Shown: piece after piece, positions 31,550-40,664 of the stretch
Numbering within the stretch: the first letter of the stretch is position 1
How the letters are laid out: every line of letters starts with the position of its first letter
NCBI GenBank assembly: GCA_037176905.1
Contig: JBBBWG010030254.1
Span: 1-46,226, forward strand
Direction: 5' to 3'
Source of the DNA: Azolla pinnata
Lineage: Eukaryota; Streptophyta; Polypodiopsida; Salviniales; Salviniaceae
DNA: 46,226 bases
Made by a program: the position numbers and the translations under genes
The notes under the pieces: model-generated
Told to the model about the DNA's origin: nothing
Seen by the model: the letters and a program-made list of their open reading frames with translations, nothing else
Databases searched by the model: none

Positions 31550-34500
31550 TTAGTTGATCTGGGTGCAGATGCTTCGAATCTCTCCTTCGCCATCCTCGCC
31601 GGTGAGCACGCCGATGGACGACATCTTGGCGATGGAGTCGACAAACGACTGGAAGAAGTCGGCCGGGGAGGAGGCGAACTGGTCCACGAGGGGCTTCGTC
31701 TCAGGGTGATTCGACAGAGCTTGATCGGTGAGAAGCAAGCCCATGTTGTTCTGCAGGCCTTTGTAATAGGAGTTGTCGAATCCAAAGGGCGAGGCTGGGT
31801 CCAATGGCACGAAGGTGTTGCTGTCGAGCTGGGGGCAATTCTGTCGAATGCTGTCGGCCAGCGTCGAGTTGAGGAAGGGATCTTCGTCGAGCATCCGGAA
31901 GGTGAACTGCCGGCACTTTGCAAAGCCAATGGTATGGGCACCTGCAGAGAGGAAGGAGGAGGAGGTAATTCTAGGGTTTAGGGTTTAGGGTTTCTAGAAT
32001 TTAGGGTTTATGGCAAGCTGATGATCATCACCACCGATCGATTCTGATGGGCAGATCGTCATCGTGCATATTAGCCACAGTTGCAATGCATCGATTGAAT
32101 TTGAAGAGCTTGATCAAACGCAACAGATCGTCACCGTACCGTGCATGTTAGCCACAGTTGCAATGCATCTATTGAATTTGAACTAGAGCTTGATCAAGCG
32201 CAACAGATCGCCATCGTGCATGTTAGCCACAGTTGCAATGCATCGATTGAATTTGGAGAGCTTGATCAAGCGCAACAGATCGTCATCGTGCATATCAGCG
32301 GCCTCAGTTGCAATGCATTGATTGAATTTGAAGAGCTTGATCAAGCGCAACAGATCGTCATCGCGCATATTAGCCTCAGTTGCAATGCATCAATTGAATT
32401 TGAAGAGCTTGATCAAGCGCAACAGATTGTCATCGTGCATATCAGCCGCCACAGTTGCAATGCATCGATTGAATTTGAAGAGCTTGATCAAGGCGCAACA
32501 GATCCTCATCGTGCAGGTTAGCCACGGTCGCAATGCATCGATTGAATTTGGAGAGCTTGATCAAGCGCAACAGATCGTCATCGTGCATATCAGCGGCCTC
32601 AGTTGCAATGCATCGATTGAATTTGAAGAGCTTGATCAAGCGCAACAGATCTTCATCGTGCATGTGAGCCACAGTTGCAATGCATTGATTGAATTTGAAG
32701 AGCTTGATCAAGCGCAACAGATTGTCATCGTGCATATCAGCGGCCACAGTTGCAATGCATCGATTGAATTTGAAGAGCTTGATCAAGCGCAACAGATCGT
32801 CATCGTGCATGACATTAGCCACAGTTGCAATGCATCGATTGAATTTGGAGAGCTTGATCAAGCGCAATATGGATCGATTGGATTGAAGAGTCTTGATCAA
32901 GCGCAATGCATCGATCGGGATGGAAAGAGCTAGATCAAGTGCAATTGCATCGATCGGGATGGAAAGAGCTTGATCAAGCGCAATTGCATCGATCGCATGG
33001 AAGAAAGAGCTGGATCAAGCGCAATTGCATCGACTGAACAGCTTGATCAGGTGGCACGGATTGATTGAAACAGCTCAATGAACCAGCGCAATATGGACCT
33101 ATCAATCGATCAATCGAGACAGGCTTGCAGATCAAGTGCAATTATATTATGGATTGATTGAAACAGCTTTGATTGATTCGAAGAAAAATTTTCCCTTACC
33201 AGAGAGAGCCACAAGATCGCTGGCGTCGAGGCCTTTGGACAGGAAGAGGGAGATGAGCTCGTCCACCGTGAGATTCGACTGCGGAATATTGCCAATGCCA
33301 TTGCCTGCGAGCGATGTCCGGCTGTCCCTTCGGCCCAATGCAACCTCCCACGATGGGCCCCCAAGCTGCAGATTTCGGATCAATGATGCATTAGGACATT
33401 ATATACTATGCCATATTAATATTGCCAGAGATCACTAGAGGTCATAGATTGTTGGATTGCATATTGCATATGGCACAAGATTGATCGATGGATCGAATCA
33501 AGACCCCACTAGGTCGAATTGAATCCAACCGAATCGAGATCCCATGAGGTAGTATCAGAATCGGAATCGAATTGAGACCCCACGAGGTAGAGTCAGATCG
33601 ATTGAATTGAGACCCCATGGGCTTATACTAGAATCGAATCAATCAATCAGTTGATCGATTAATCAATTTAATCCGTTTTCAATCCGTTTTTATTATTTGG
33701 TCAATCGAGCGATCAATTAATCATTCATGCTTCGATCGATTGACATTCATTCAATCCATCAATGAATCGACCGATCCGTTACAACTAATTGATCATTCGA
33801 CCAATCGATCAAATCGAGACCCTATATTGCCGTGGAACTGAGTCAATCAACTGGCCAATCCATTAATCTATCAGTTATTTGGTCAATCAAGCGATTAATG
33901 GATCGATCATTCATGCAAACAATCGATCGATCGAGATTGAGTCATGCGAGCAATCCATGAACCGACCGATCCATTACAGTTAATTAATCAATTCGATTGC
34001 TCGTTCAAGCAATCGATCGATTGATCGACCGAGCCATCCGACCATGCATCAATCCATCAATCTATCCATCCATCAACCAATCAATCAATCCATCAATCCA
34101 TCCATCAATCAGTCAATCAATCAATCCATCAATCAATCAATCCATCAATCAATCTATCAATCCATCCATCCATCAATCAATCAATCAATCCATCAATCTT
34201 GAATGCATCAATCAATCAATACGTAACACGACTAGAATCAAATTCTTACGAATACGATGGCCTCGCGTGCCGCCAGCACGACAATGTCGGCACAGGAGAC
34301 GACCCCGGGGCAGACGGATTCGAGGGCCGCTTTGATGGCGCTCACCGTGTTGAACGCCTGCTGCGGGATGTCGTTGTCCACGTAGTCGCGCTCGGCGACG
34401 TTGGTGGGCGTGGACGAGATGAGGATGGAGCCATCGCATCCCTAGATCAGGCGGCAGAAGATCCGAAATCAGAACAATTGGTAGCAGAAGAAAATGATCG

Positions 34501-35721
34501 TGATGGTCATGTTCATGGTCGTGGTCATGAAGAAGCAGCAGCAGAAGAAGAAGATGATGATGAATTAGCAGATGAAGATGAAGATGATGCCGAAGAAGAA
34601 GAAGAAGAAGCCGATGAAGAAGAAGAAGAAGAAGAAGAAGAAGAAGAAGAAGATGATGATGATAATGATGATATTGATGAAGAAGCAGATGAAGATGAAG
34701 ATGAAGATGAAGATGATGCCGAAGAAGGAAGAAGAAGAAGAAGAAGAAGAAGAAGAAGAAGAAGAAGAAGAAGAAGAAGAAGAAGAAGAAGATGAAGATG
34801 AAGATGAAGATGATGATGGTGATGAAGATGATGATGAAGAAGCAGATGAAGATGAAGATGATGCCGAAGAAGAAGAAGAAGAAGATGATGATGATGATGA
34901 TGATGAAGATGATGATGAATCTGATGATGATGAAGATGATGACGAAGAAGAAGAACCAGATGAAGATGATGATGATGCCGAAGAAGAAGAAGAAGAAGAA
35001 GAAGAAGAAGAAGAAGAAGAAGAAGCAGATGAAGAAGAAGAAGAAGCAGATGAAGAAGAAGAAAAAGATGATGAAGAAGAAGACGAAGAATTAGCAGGTG
35101 AAGAATTAGCAGGTGAAGAATTAGCAGATGAAGAAGAAGAAGAAGGAAGAAGAAGAAGAAGGAAGAAGGAAGAAGACGAAGAATTAGCAGGTGAAGAAGA
35201 AGAGGAAGAAGAAGAAGAAGGAAGAAGCAGAAGGAAGAAGCAGAAGGAAGAAGGAAGAAGAAGAAGCAGATTCAGCAGATGAAGAAGCGGCGATGGCGGG
35301 GTGCAGCGACATAACACTGCAGCGAGCAGCAGAATACACGAAGAGATGTGGAGGAATGGGAACTCGGGATCTGCACCTGGATGAAGCAGTCGTGGACGAG
35401 CAGGCGCAGCGTGGAGGGCGAGACGACGTTGTTGGCGGCGGCCAGCGGCAGGAACGTGGAGCGGACGATGGCCGACGCGTTGGGGCACGACGTGTCGTAG
35501 AAATCCGGCGACAGCTGCGCCTTCGCAGCCTGCTGCAGCATCATCGCCATCGCCATCGCCATCGCCATCGCCATCGCCAGGATCTTCAGCTGCTGCGAGA
35601 AACCATGGACCTGCCGCCGCCGCCGCCGCCGCTGCGAGGAGAAGAAGGCGCCGGAGGAGGAGAAGAAGGAGCTGGAGGAGCTTCCACCATCGCCGTTGCT
35701 GCTCCTCCTGATCATGATCAT
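31550..35721 (-). CDS. Class III secretory peroxidase
   Basis: Haem peroxidase of the plant cell wall/vacuole using H2O2 with phenolic donors. Exons on the minus strand 35721-35377, 34441-34250, 33365-33200 and 31941-31550 join in frame to 364 residues with the four-exon layout typical of the family. Seen: FYDTSCPNA, distal LRLLVHDCFIQ|GCDGSIL, VVSCADIVVLAARE, LGGPSWEVALGRRDS, proximal-haem GAHTIGFAKC, then GFDNSYYKGLQNNMGLLLTDQAL. Eight cysteines match the four conserved disulphides. The distal pocket has Val where Phe normally precedes the catalytic His (one-base change GTC/TTC). The N-terminus is unusual: about 35 Ser/Arg-rich residues precede a plausible signal peptide starting at MAMAMAMAMAMM, so translation may begin at an internal ATG. 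A TATA-like ATATAAGAAC lies near 35842-35850. All three introns are packed with different tandem repeats. Confidence 0.95.
31973..31993. repeat. Short telomere-like tract in peroxidase intron 3
   Basis: Two to three TTTAGGG units directly inside the 5' side (plus-strand view) of the repeat-rich intron, close to the exon 4 acceptor. Confidence 0.7.
32041..32945. repeat. 72-77 bp minisatellite filling peroxidase intron 3
   Basis: Eleven units, anchored on ttgcaatgcat (or tcgcaatgcat) at 32081, 32158, 32233, 32308, 32380, 32455, 32528, 32603, 32675, 32750 and 32825, each followed by gattgaatttg(a/g)agagcttgatcaagcgcaacagat. Spacing is mostly 72 or 75. Degenerate half-units continue to about 33050. 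Because most spacings are multiples of three, the array stays open in several frames and mimics a repeat protein, but it lies wholly between peroxidase splice sites. Confidence 0.95.
33480..34200. repeat. Two repeat types in peroxidase intron 2
   Basis: At about 33490-33640, about four units of roughly 50 bp contain 'gagaccccac/atg(a)ggt'. From about 33640 to 34200 the 4-8 bp motif atca/atcc (gatcgatcaatcaatccatc) repeats in many variants. The exon 2 donor lies immediately beyond, at 34249. Confidence 0.85.
34505..35280. repeat. GAA/GAT microsatellite tract in peroxidase intron 1
   Basis: About 780 bp of almost pure gaa and gat triplets (plus strand), equal to ttc/atc on the coding strand of the peroxidase. 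Occasional gcc-gaa, gca-gat and tta-gca interruptions recur. Any frame reads as acidic (plus) or serine/phenylalanine (minus) low-complexity sequence. It makes up most of the 935 bp intron. Confidence 0.95.
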
Positions 35722-35849
35722 GGATGGGGCGGCGAAGAATTTGAAGGCGATCCACGGATTCTCACCTCCAGATCTGCATCATGCATGCATGAATCGAATC
35801 ATCATCTGCAGGGGTTTAGGTGTCAGTGATCAGAGATTGCGTTCTTATA

Positions 35850-36988
35850 TTGCTATGTATAGTGGACCGATTCGCCATCGCTAGCTAGCTAGCATCATGC
35901 TCAGATCAAGGCTTCCATGGCTAGGGTTTTTAGGCCGGTTTAGGGTTCAGGCGCTGGATCAGCGAGCTAGTTGCGTAGTGCCTAGCTAATTACCATCGTC
36001 AGATTCAAGCTTTCCATATAAGCTACTAGGGTTTCGGATTTTGGGTCAAGGATCATGATCAGCAAGCTAATGCCGTTACAGCTAGCAATCTCATCAGATT
36101 ATCAAAGCTTCCATAGCTAGCTAGCAATCTCATCGGATTATCAAAGCTTCCATAGGTAGGTAGCTAGCAATCTCATCAGATTATCAAAGCTTCCATAGGT
36201 AGGTAGCTAGCATCATCAGATTATCAAAGCTTCCATAGGTAGGTCGCTAGCATCATCATCAGCATCATCAGAAAGCTACCAGTTCCATAGCTAGCTAGCA
36301 TCATCAGATTCTGCAAGCTCCCCAACATCATCAGAGCTTGATCAGTGCTACTGCTCTACAACATCTGCAGCCTGACATATGATCATCAAACAACAATATA
36401 ATCGCCCATTACACATGTCCTGCGGAGCTGCAGCAAGTAGCTATGGCATGCAAGAGCACTTGCAACATGTTATGCTGCCGCAGGCCGCTGATTCATCCAT
36501 CCTGCTCATCCGCTGCCAGCCATGCATGCACGCATGCATCCATTCGATTCTATTCTTCCAGCCATGATCAAATCTGATGATCCAGCGCCCACGAATCATG
36601 GAATATCGACGATCCATCCATTGCACACAGATACAAAGTACAACAACATACAGGGAAGAAAAAATCAAGTCTAATTATTTGAACGATATGCAGCTGTTGC
36701 GGATCAGCAGATTCACACGTCAGAGAGAGAGAGAAAGAGAGAGAGATTCAGGAGATTATTACTCAGAAGGCTCACAGGATCAGTGTGATCGATGATCAAT
36801 GTGCACGCAGATGATGATGATGAGCTCCGATGCCGATGATGATGACGATGGAGCAGCAGCAGCAGCAGCAGCAGCGAATTGTAGTGGGTATTCAGATATG
36901 GATGCAAAGGATTTAGGGTTTTGTACTGGGCGCGGTAGACGTAGAACTGATCAATCATCAGATGAATGAATGGCCGAGCAGATTATAT

Positions 36989-37019
<31 letters not shown>

Positions 37020-37350
37020 GCTTTGTTGCAGTGGAGAGGCGAGCTGGAAAGAAGACGAATCGAAGCGAAGCGAGAGCAGAAGTTCGTCTTCTTGCTTGAA
37101 CCTCTTCTTCGTCTTCTTCTTCTTCTTCCTCTTCAGATTTGCTTCTGATTCTTCTTCTTCTTTCTTCTTCTTCAAGGAGTTGGTTGAGTTTTTGCTTTTT
37201 TTAGCCTTTTGGGCTCCCGCATCTTTCTCTGTTTGACCTAAAAAAAGTCAGCTCCCAGAAATCGTCCTCTTATTTTAGAGGCACGCCAAAATCAGACACA
37301 GAGGATATGAACAACGTTTATATTTAATAAAAAGGAAGCTTCATCACACA
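35850..37350. other. Intergenic region upstream of peroxidase, repeat-rich
   Basis: No gene is recognised. A tandem repeat of about 45-55 bp (atcagattatcaaagcttccatagstaggtagctagc) occupies about 36070-36260 in four copies. Short (gag)n, (gca)n and (gat)n tracts lie at 36720-36745, 36850-36876 and 36990-37020, and telomere-like tttagggtt occurs near 35940 and 36911. Confidence 0.6.
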
Positions 37351-37424
37351 GCTTTCGTAGCTCAGTTGGTTAGAGCACCCGTTTAGTAAGCGGGAGGTCT
37401 TGAGTTCGACTCTCAACGAAAGCA
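37351..37424 (+). tRNA. tRNA-Thr, anticodon AGU
   Basis: A complete cloverleaf: acceptor GCTTTCG/CGAAAGC with discriminator A at 37424; D-arm TAGCTCAGTTGGTTAGAGCA (A box); anticodon stem CCCGT/GCGGG with loop TTAGTAA, giving AGT at 37385-37387; variable AGGTC; T-arm TGAGTTCGACTCTCA (B box GGTTCGA-type, here AGTTCGACTC). CCA is not encoded, as expected in nuclear genes. The A at position 34 would be edited to inosine to read ACU/ACC/ACA. No intron. The first T-run downstream is at about 37466. Confidence 0.95.
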
Positions 37425-37438
37425 ATGTAGTGAAATAA

Positions 37439-37613
37439 GGACCCCATTCAACTATGTTTACTATCATTTTATTACTTGTATACGCATGAATGCAAATACG
37501 CCTATAACAGCTTTAATCTAAGCCCTGAATGGACCCCATTCAACTATGTTTACTATCATTTTATTACTTATATTCGCATGAATGCCCATAACAGCTTAAT
37601 CTAAGCCCTGAAT
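37439..37613. repeat. Tandem duplication of about 90 bp after the tRNA
   Basis: Two copies (37439-37529 and 37530-37613) share gaccccattcaactatg, tttactatcattttattact, cgcatgaatgc and acagctt(t)aatctaagccc with a few changes and a small deletion in copy 2. Confidence 0.9.
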
Positions 37614-37629
37614 TGGGTGTCCTAATCAA

Positions 37630-37990
37630 GGCTTGAATAGTGGTAGAGTTAGAACGTTTTCGAAAACATCGGCTCGAGTTCTGATCCCGCTTACTCTCTT
37701 TACTCATTTTCAGTCTATCTTTACGATGGTTCGTCATTATAATAATGGTTTGGATAGAGCTGTATAGTTGAGTGCTTTCAAAACAACAGGCTCCGAGTTG
37801 AAACCTCGCTTACTCGCTTTTCTCATTTTTATCAAATCTATCTTTTGATTTTTCTTTACAATACTAAGTAGAGCTGTGTGGTTGAGTGTTTTTAGAACAT
37901 GGACTCGGGAGCCCAAATCAAGCGCTTCCTCTCTTTTATCGATTTGGTTTTATTCAATCTCGATTTATTAGATTTTTGCATATAGATCAT
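37630..37990 (+). repeat. Three tRNA-like, SINE-like units about 116 bp apart
   Basis: Units starting near 37638, 37757 and 37872 each have a D-arm-like part (tggtagagttagaacg; gctgtatagttgagtgc; gctgtgtggttgagtg), then a T-arm-like part (gctcgagttctgatcccgc; ctccgagttgaaacctcgc; tcgggagcccaaatcaagcg), then cttactc(t/g)ctttnctcattttn. Spacing between the box-like parts is tRNA-sized (about 35 bp). They are too degenerate to fold as tRNAs. Confidence 0.45.
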
Positions 37991-38699
37991 TCTATAAAGC
38001 GGATGGTTAATTTCATTCTTGTGGAGCCTTTGTTTTATGCACGAATGTATTCTTGACTAAAATCTAGGATTATAATCGTGGCTCTTTTACTAGGAATCGA
38101 ATCGCGACTCCTCGTATTATGTGCTTTTTCATCAACAAAGAATCTATCGATACGCTATGCCCGCTAGTAAACCCTTTTTTTATTTCCCCCCCCCCACTTA
38201 CCCTCCGGGTCGTGGTGGTGGCACTACTGATACTGATACTGACCTGTCTTCCACCACTTACATCGATAAGCTTCTTGTCAAGCCTGGAACTGGAACTCTC
38301 TCTCGCGCAGCGGTCTTAACAAACTTTTTACACATCCGGGCACATTCAACAGGACTCAGAAGCCAGACATAGATCTAAACCATCATCAGCGTCCCATACA
38401 GCACACCGTAACAGAAGAAGATCGTACCTTGGATTGAGTCGGAGGAGATTTGCACCTGCCTGGAAGCGAGAGCTTTGCCAAACAGCCAGAGCCTGCGACG
38501 ACGTACTCACGCGCATGAAGGTACTGAGCTTAGCCTCATGTTTACAGACTCAAACCCTTGGTTTTGTGCCGGGCATATCGACCGACTCTCTCTCTCTCTC
38601 TGCTTCTCACAACCAAATGTATCACGTAAAATGAATTGTTTCTGGCCTCTCACAGCTCGTATTCGACCTTCGAAGGCGAGAATCGAATCTATCCGTCTG
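37991..38699. other. Upstream region of the LUL gene, nothing else recognised
   Basis: It contains a short C-run (38188-38198) and CT repeat (38585-38602). The frame containing the LUL exon stays open upstream to 38475, but that extension has no family similarity and would remove the N-terminal Met-Gly. Confidence 0.4.
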
Positions 38700-40664
38700 A
38701 TGGGCAACGCGTGCGCATTCGAATCTATCCGCGCTACAACAACGGGCGGAAACGCTGATGGTGCCCGATCTCAGACTCCGATCCCCGCCGGCGAGCTCGG
38801 TCCCGACGATCCGACGGCGGCCGAGCTCTGCGCCGGCGATCCGACGGCGCCCCGCGACGCGAACTCCTCCTACTATTGCAAGGCCGCGAGCACCATCGTC
38901 AACGACGTGAACGTGAGGAAGGACACGGTGCGCGTCGACGAGGACGCCCGCAACCCGGGCTTCCATCTCGTGTCCTTTGCGTTCGATGCCATCGTCGACG
39001 GCTGGTAAGCCTCGAAAAAACATGCGAGATTTCCCCCGTCGCCGCTTCGATCCCAACTGCGGTGGCGTACGATTTGCATCGCGCTCCGTCAAATGCATGT
39101 AAAATACGTTGCGAGTATTCTAGAAAGTATTTCTGCTTATAAAAAACGCGCGTTTCGTAACAACAAAGCTTTGGATCCACACCCTGTGTACCTACGCGTA
39201 GAACGGAACACAGACGTTTCTGCGAGCTGCAAACGCAATCGAGAATGATTCGAGCATTCGAGATAATTGATGAATCACTGAAGAAGTATGCATGCTTCAG
39301 AGCAGATGAATTCTTTTCGCGCGCGTTGCAACGGAAAACAAACAAAAAGGAAACAAAGAACCGGAAGCTCGCGGATGTTATCGTTGGATGATCTGCATAC
39401 GACGACGATGACGACGTTGGGGTGGGGTTTTTTTTTTGTTGTTGTTGTTGCAGGATTTGCATCGCGTTCCGAGCGAGGGAAGGCCGCGGATGCAGATTGG
39501 TGGGGGCGAAGCGCGAGATCCGCGTGCCGTTCGCGAGGGGCCTCGGGCAGCGCTTCGAGCAGGCGCCCGGAACGGGCGTCGACCTCGCGTCGCTCTCGGA
39601 CGAGCCCGAGGAGCTCTCGCGCGAGGGCCCCGGGGGAATCTTTCCGCTTCTGGTAAGGGCCGAGACGGCATCGTCGTCATCGCCATCGGCGGCGGCGAGC
39701 GGCGGCGGCGACATTAATGCGCAGCTCACGCACGCGGTGCTCGACAAGGACAAGGGCGCCGACAACGACAGCAGTAATAATAATGGCTATGCGGCCAGGG
39801 TGGTGAAGCAGACGCTCTACGTGCGCGGAGCGCGGTACGAGCTCCGCGAGATCTACGGCGTCGACCACAACGCCTCCGCCGATGCCGATTCCGATCCCGA
39901 TCTCCCCGTCGCTGCCAAGGAATGCGTGATATGCTTGACGGAGCCCCGTGACACCGCCGTTCTCCCGTGCAGGCACATGGTGACGATCCGCCGAAACCCT
40001 AAAAAGAAACCCTCAACCTTAAACCCTAAACCCTAAAAACCCTGAACCTTAGACCCTAAAAACCCTGAACCTTAAGCCCTACAAAACCCTGAACCTTAAA
40101 CCCCAAAAAACCTTGAACCTTAGACCCTAAAAACCATGAACCTTAAGCCCTACAAAACCCTGAACCTTAAACCCCGAAAAACCTTGAACCTTAAACCCTA
40201 AAAACCATGAACCTTAAACCCTACAAAACCTGAACCTTAAACCCCAAAAAACCTTGAACCTTAAACCCAAAAAACCCTGAACCTTAAACCCTACAAAACC
40301 CTGAACCTTAAACCCTAGAAACCATGAACCTTAAACCCAAAAAACCCTGAACCTTAAACCCTAAAAACCCTGAACCTTAAATCCTAAACCCTGAACCTTA
40401 GACCCTAAACCCTGAACCTTAAACCCTAAACCCTGAACCTTAGACCCTAAAAACCCTGAACCTTAGACCCTAAAAGCCCTGAACCTTTGAACCCTAAACC
40501 CTTAGTCGGACATTTCACCGTCCCGCTGTTTTGTTTTTTCCATGCAGTGCATGTGCAGCGGTTGCGCCACGGTTCTGAGGTTCCAATCCAACCGATGCCC
40601 CATTTGCCGCGCCCCGGTGGAGCGGCTCCTCCAAATACGCCGGGCGTCCTCCGAATCCTCCTGA
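38700..40664 (+). CDS. LUL-type RING E3 ubiquitin ligase (LOG2-like)
   Basis: Exons 38700-39004, 39454-39979 and 40548-40664 join in frame to 315 residues. Family members (LOG2/LUL, related to animal MGRN1) are myristoylated plasma-membrane RING ligases; Arabidopsis LOG2 acts in amino-acid export and drought response. Seen: MGNACAF with a myristoylation glycine; the conserved domain [81 protein letters not shown]; and the C3HC4 [24 protein letters not shown] | [23 protein letters not shown]. The RING is split after HM by intron 2, which is almost entirely telomere-like repeat. The linker has Ser/Ala-rich and Asn-rich runs. GT-AG ends and phase are consistent at both introns. The start at 38700 is chosen for the Met-Gly-Asn. 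Confidence 0.95.
40001..40505. repeat. Degenerate telomere-like array filling LUL intron 2
   Basis: About twenty units of 20-28 bp, each combining a telomere-like accctaaa with gaacctta (consensus aaccctgaaccttaaaccctaaa). Variants include accttgaacc, accatgaacc and ccctacaaa. The array makes up about 90% of the 568 bp intron and ends 42 bp before the exon 3 acceptor, just upstream of a T-rich run. Confidence 0.95.

Noticed and set aside
32141..32933. Possible repeat protein with ~25-residue units
   Set aside because: Open on both strands, inside a peroxidase intron, no start context or domain. Kept as an observation only.
33480..34200. CRISPR-like array from regularly spaced gatc/atca repeats
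   Set aside because: Units are short and variable with no constant repeat/unique-spacer pattern, and the DNA is plant nuclear.
34199..35282. Long plus-strand acidic (Glu/Asp) and minus-strand poly-Ser frames
   Set aside because: They translate a GAA/GAT microsatellite lying between two good peroxidase splice sites. No non-repetitive domain is attached.
38475..38699. N-terminal extension of the LUL protein
   Set aside because: It would hide the Met-Gly-Asn that provides the family's myristoylation site, and the added residues show no similarity.
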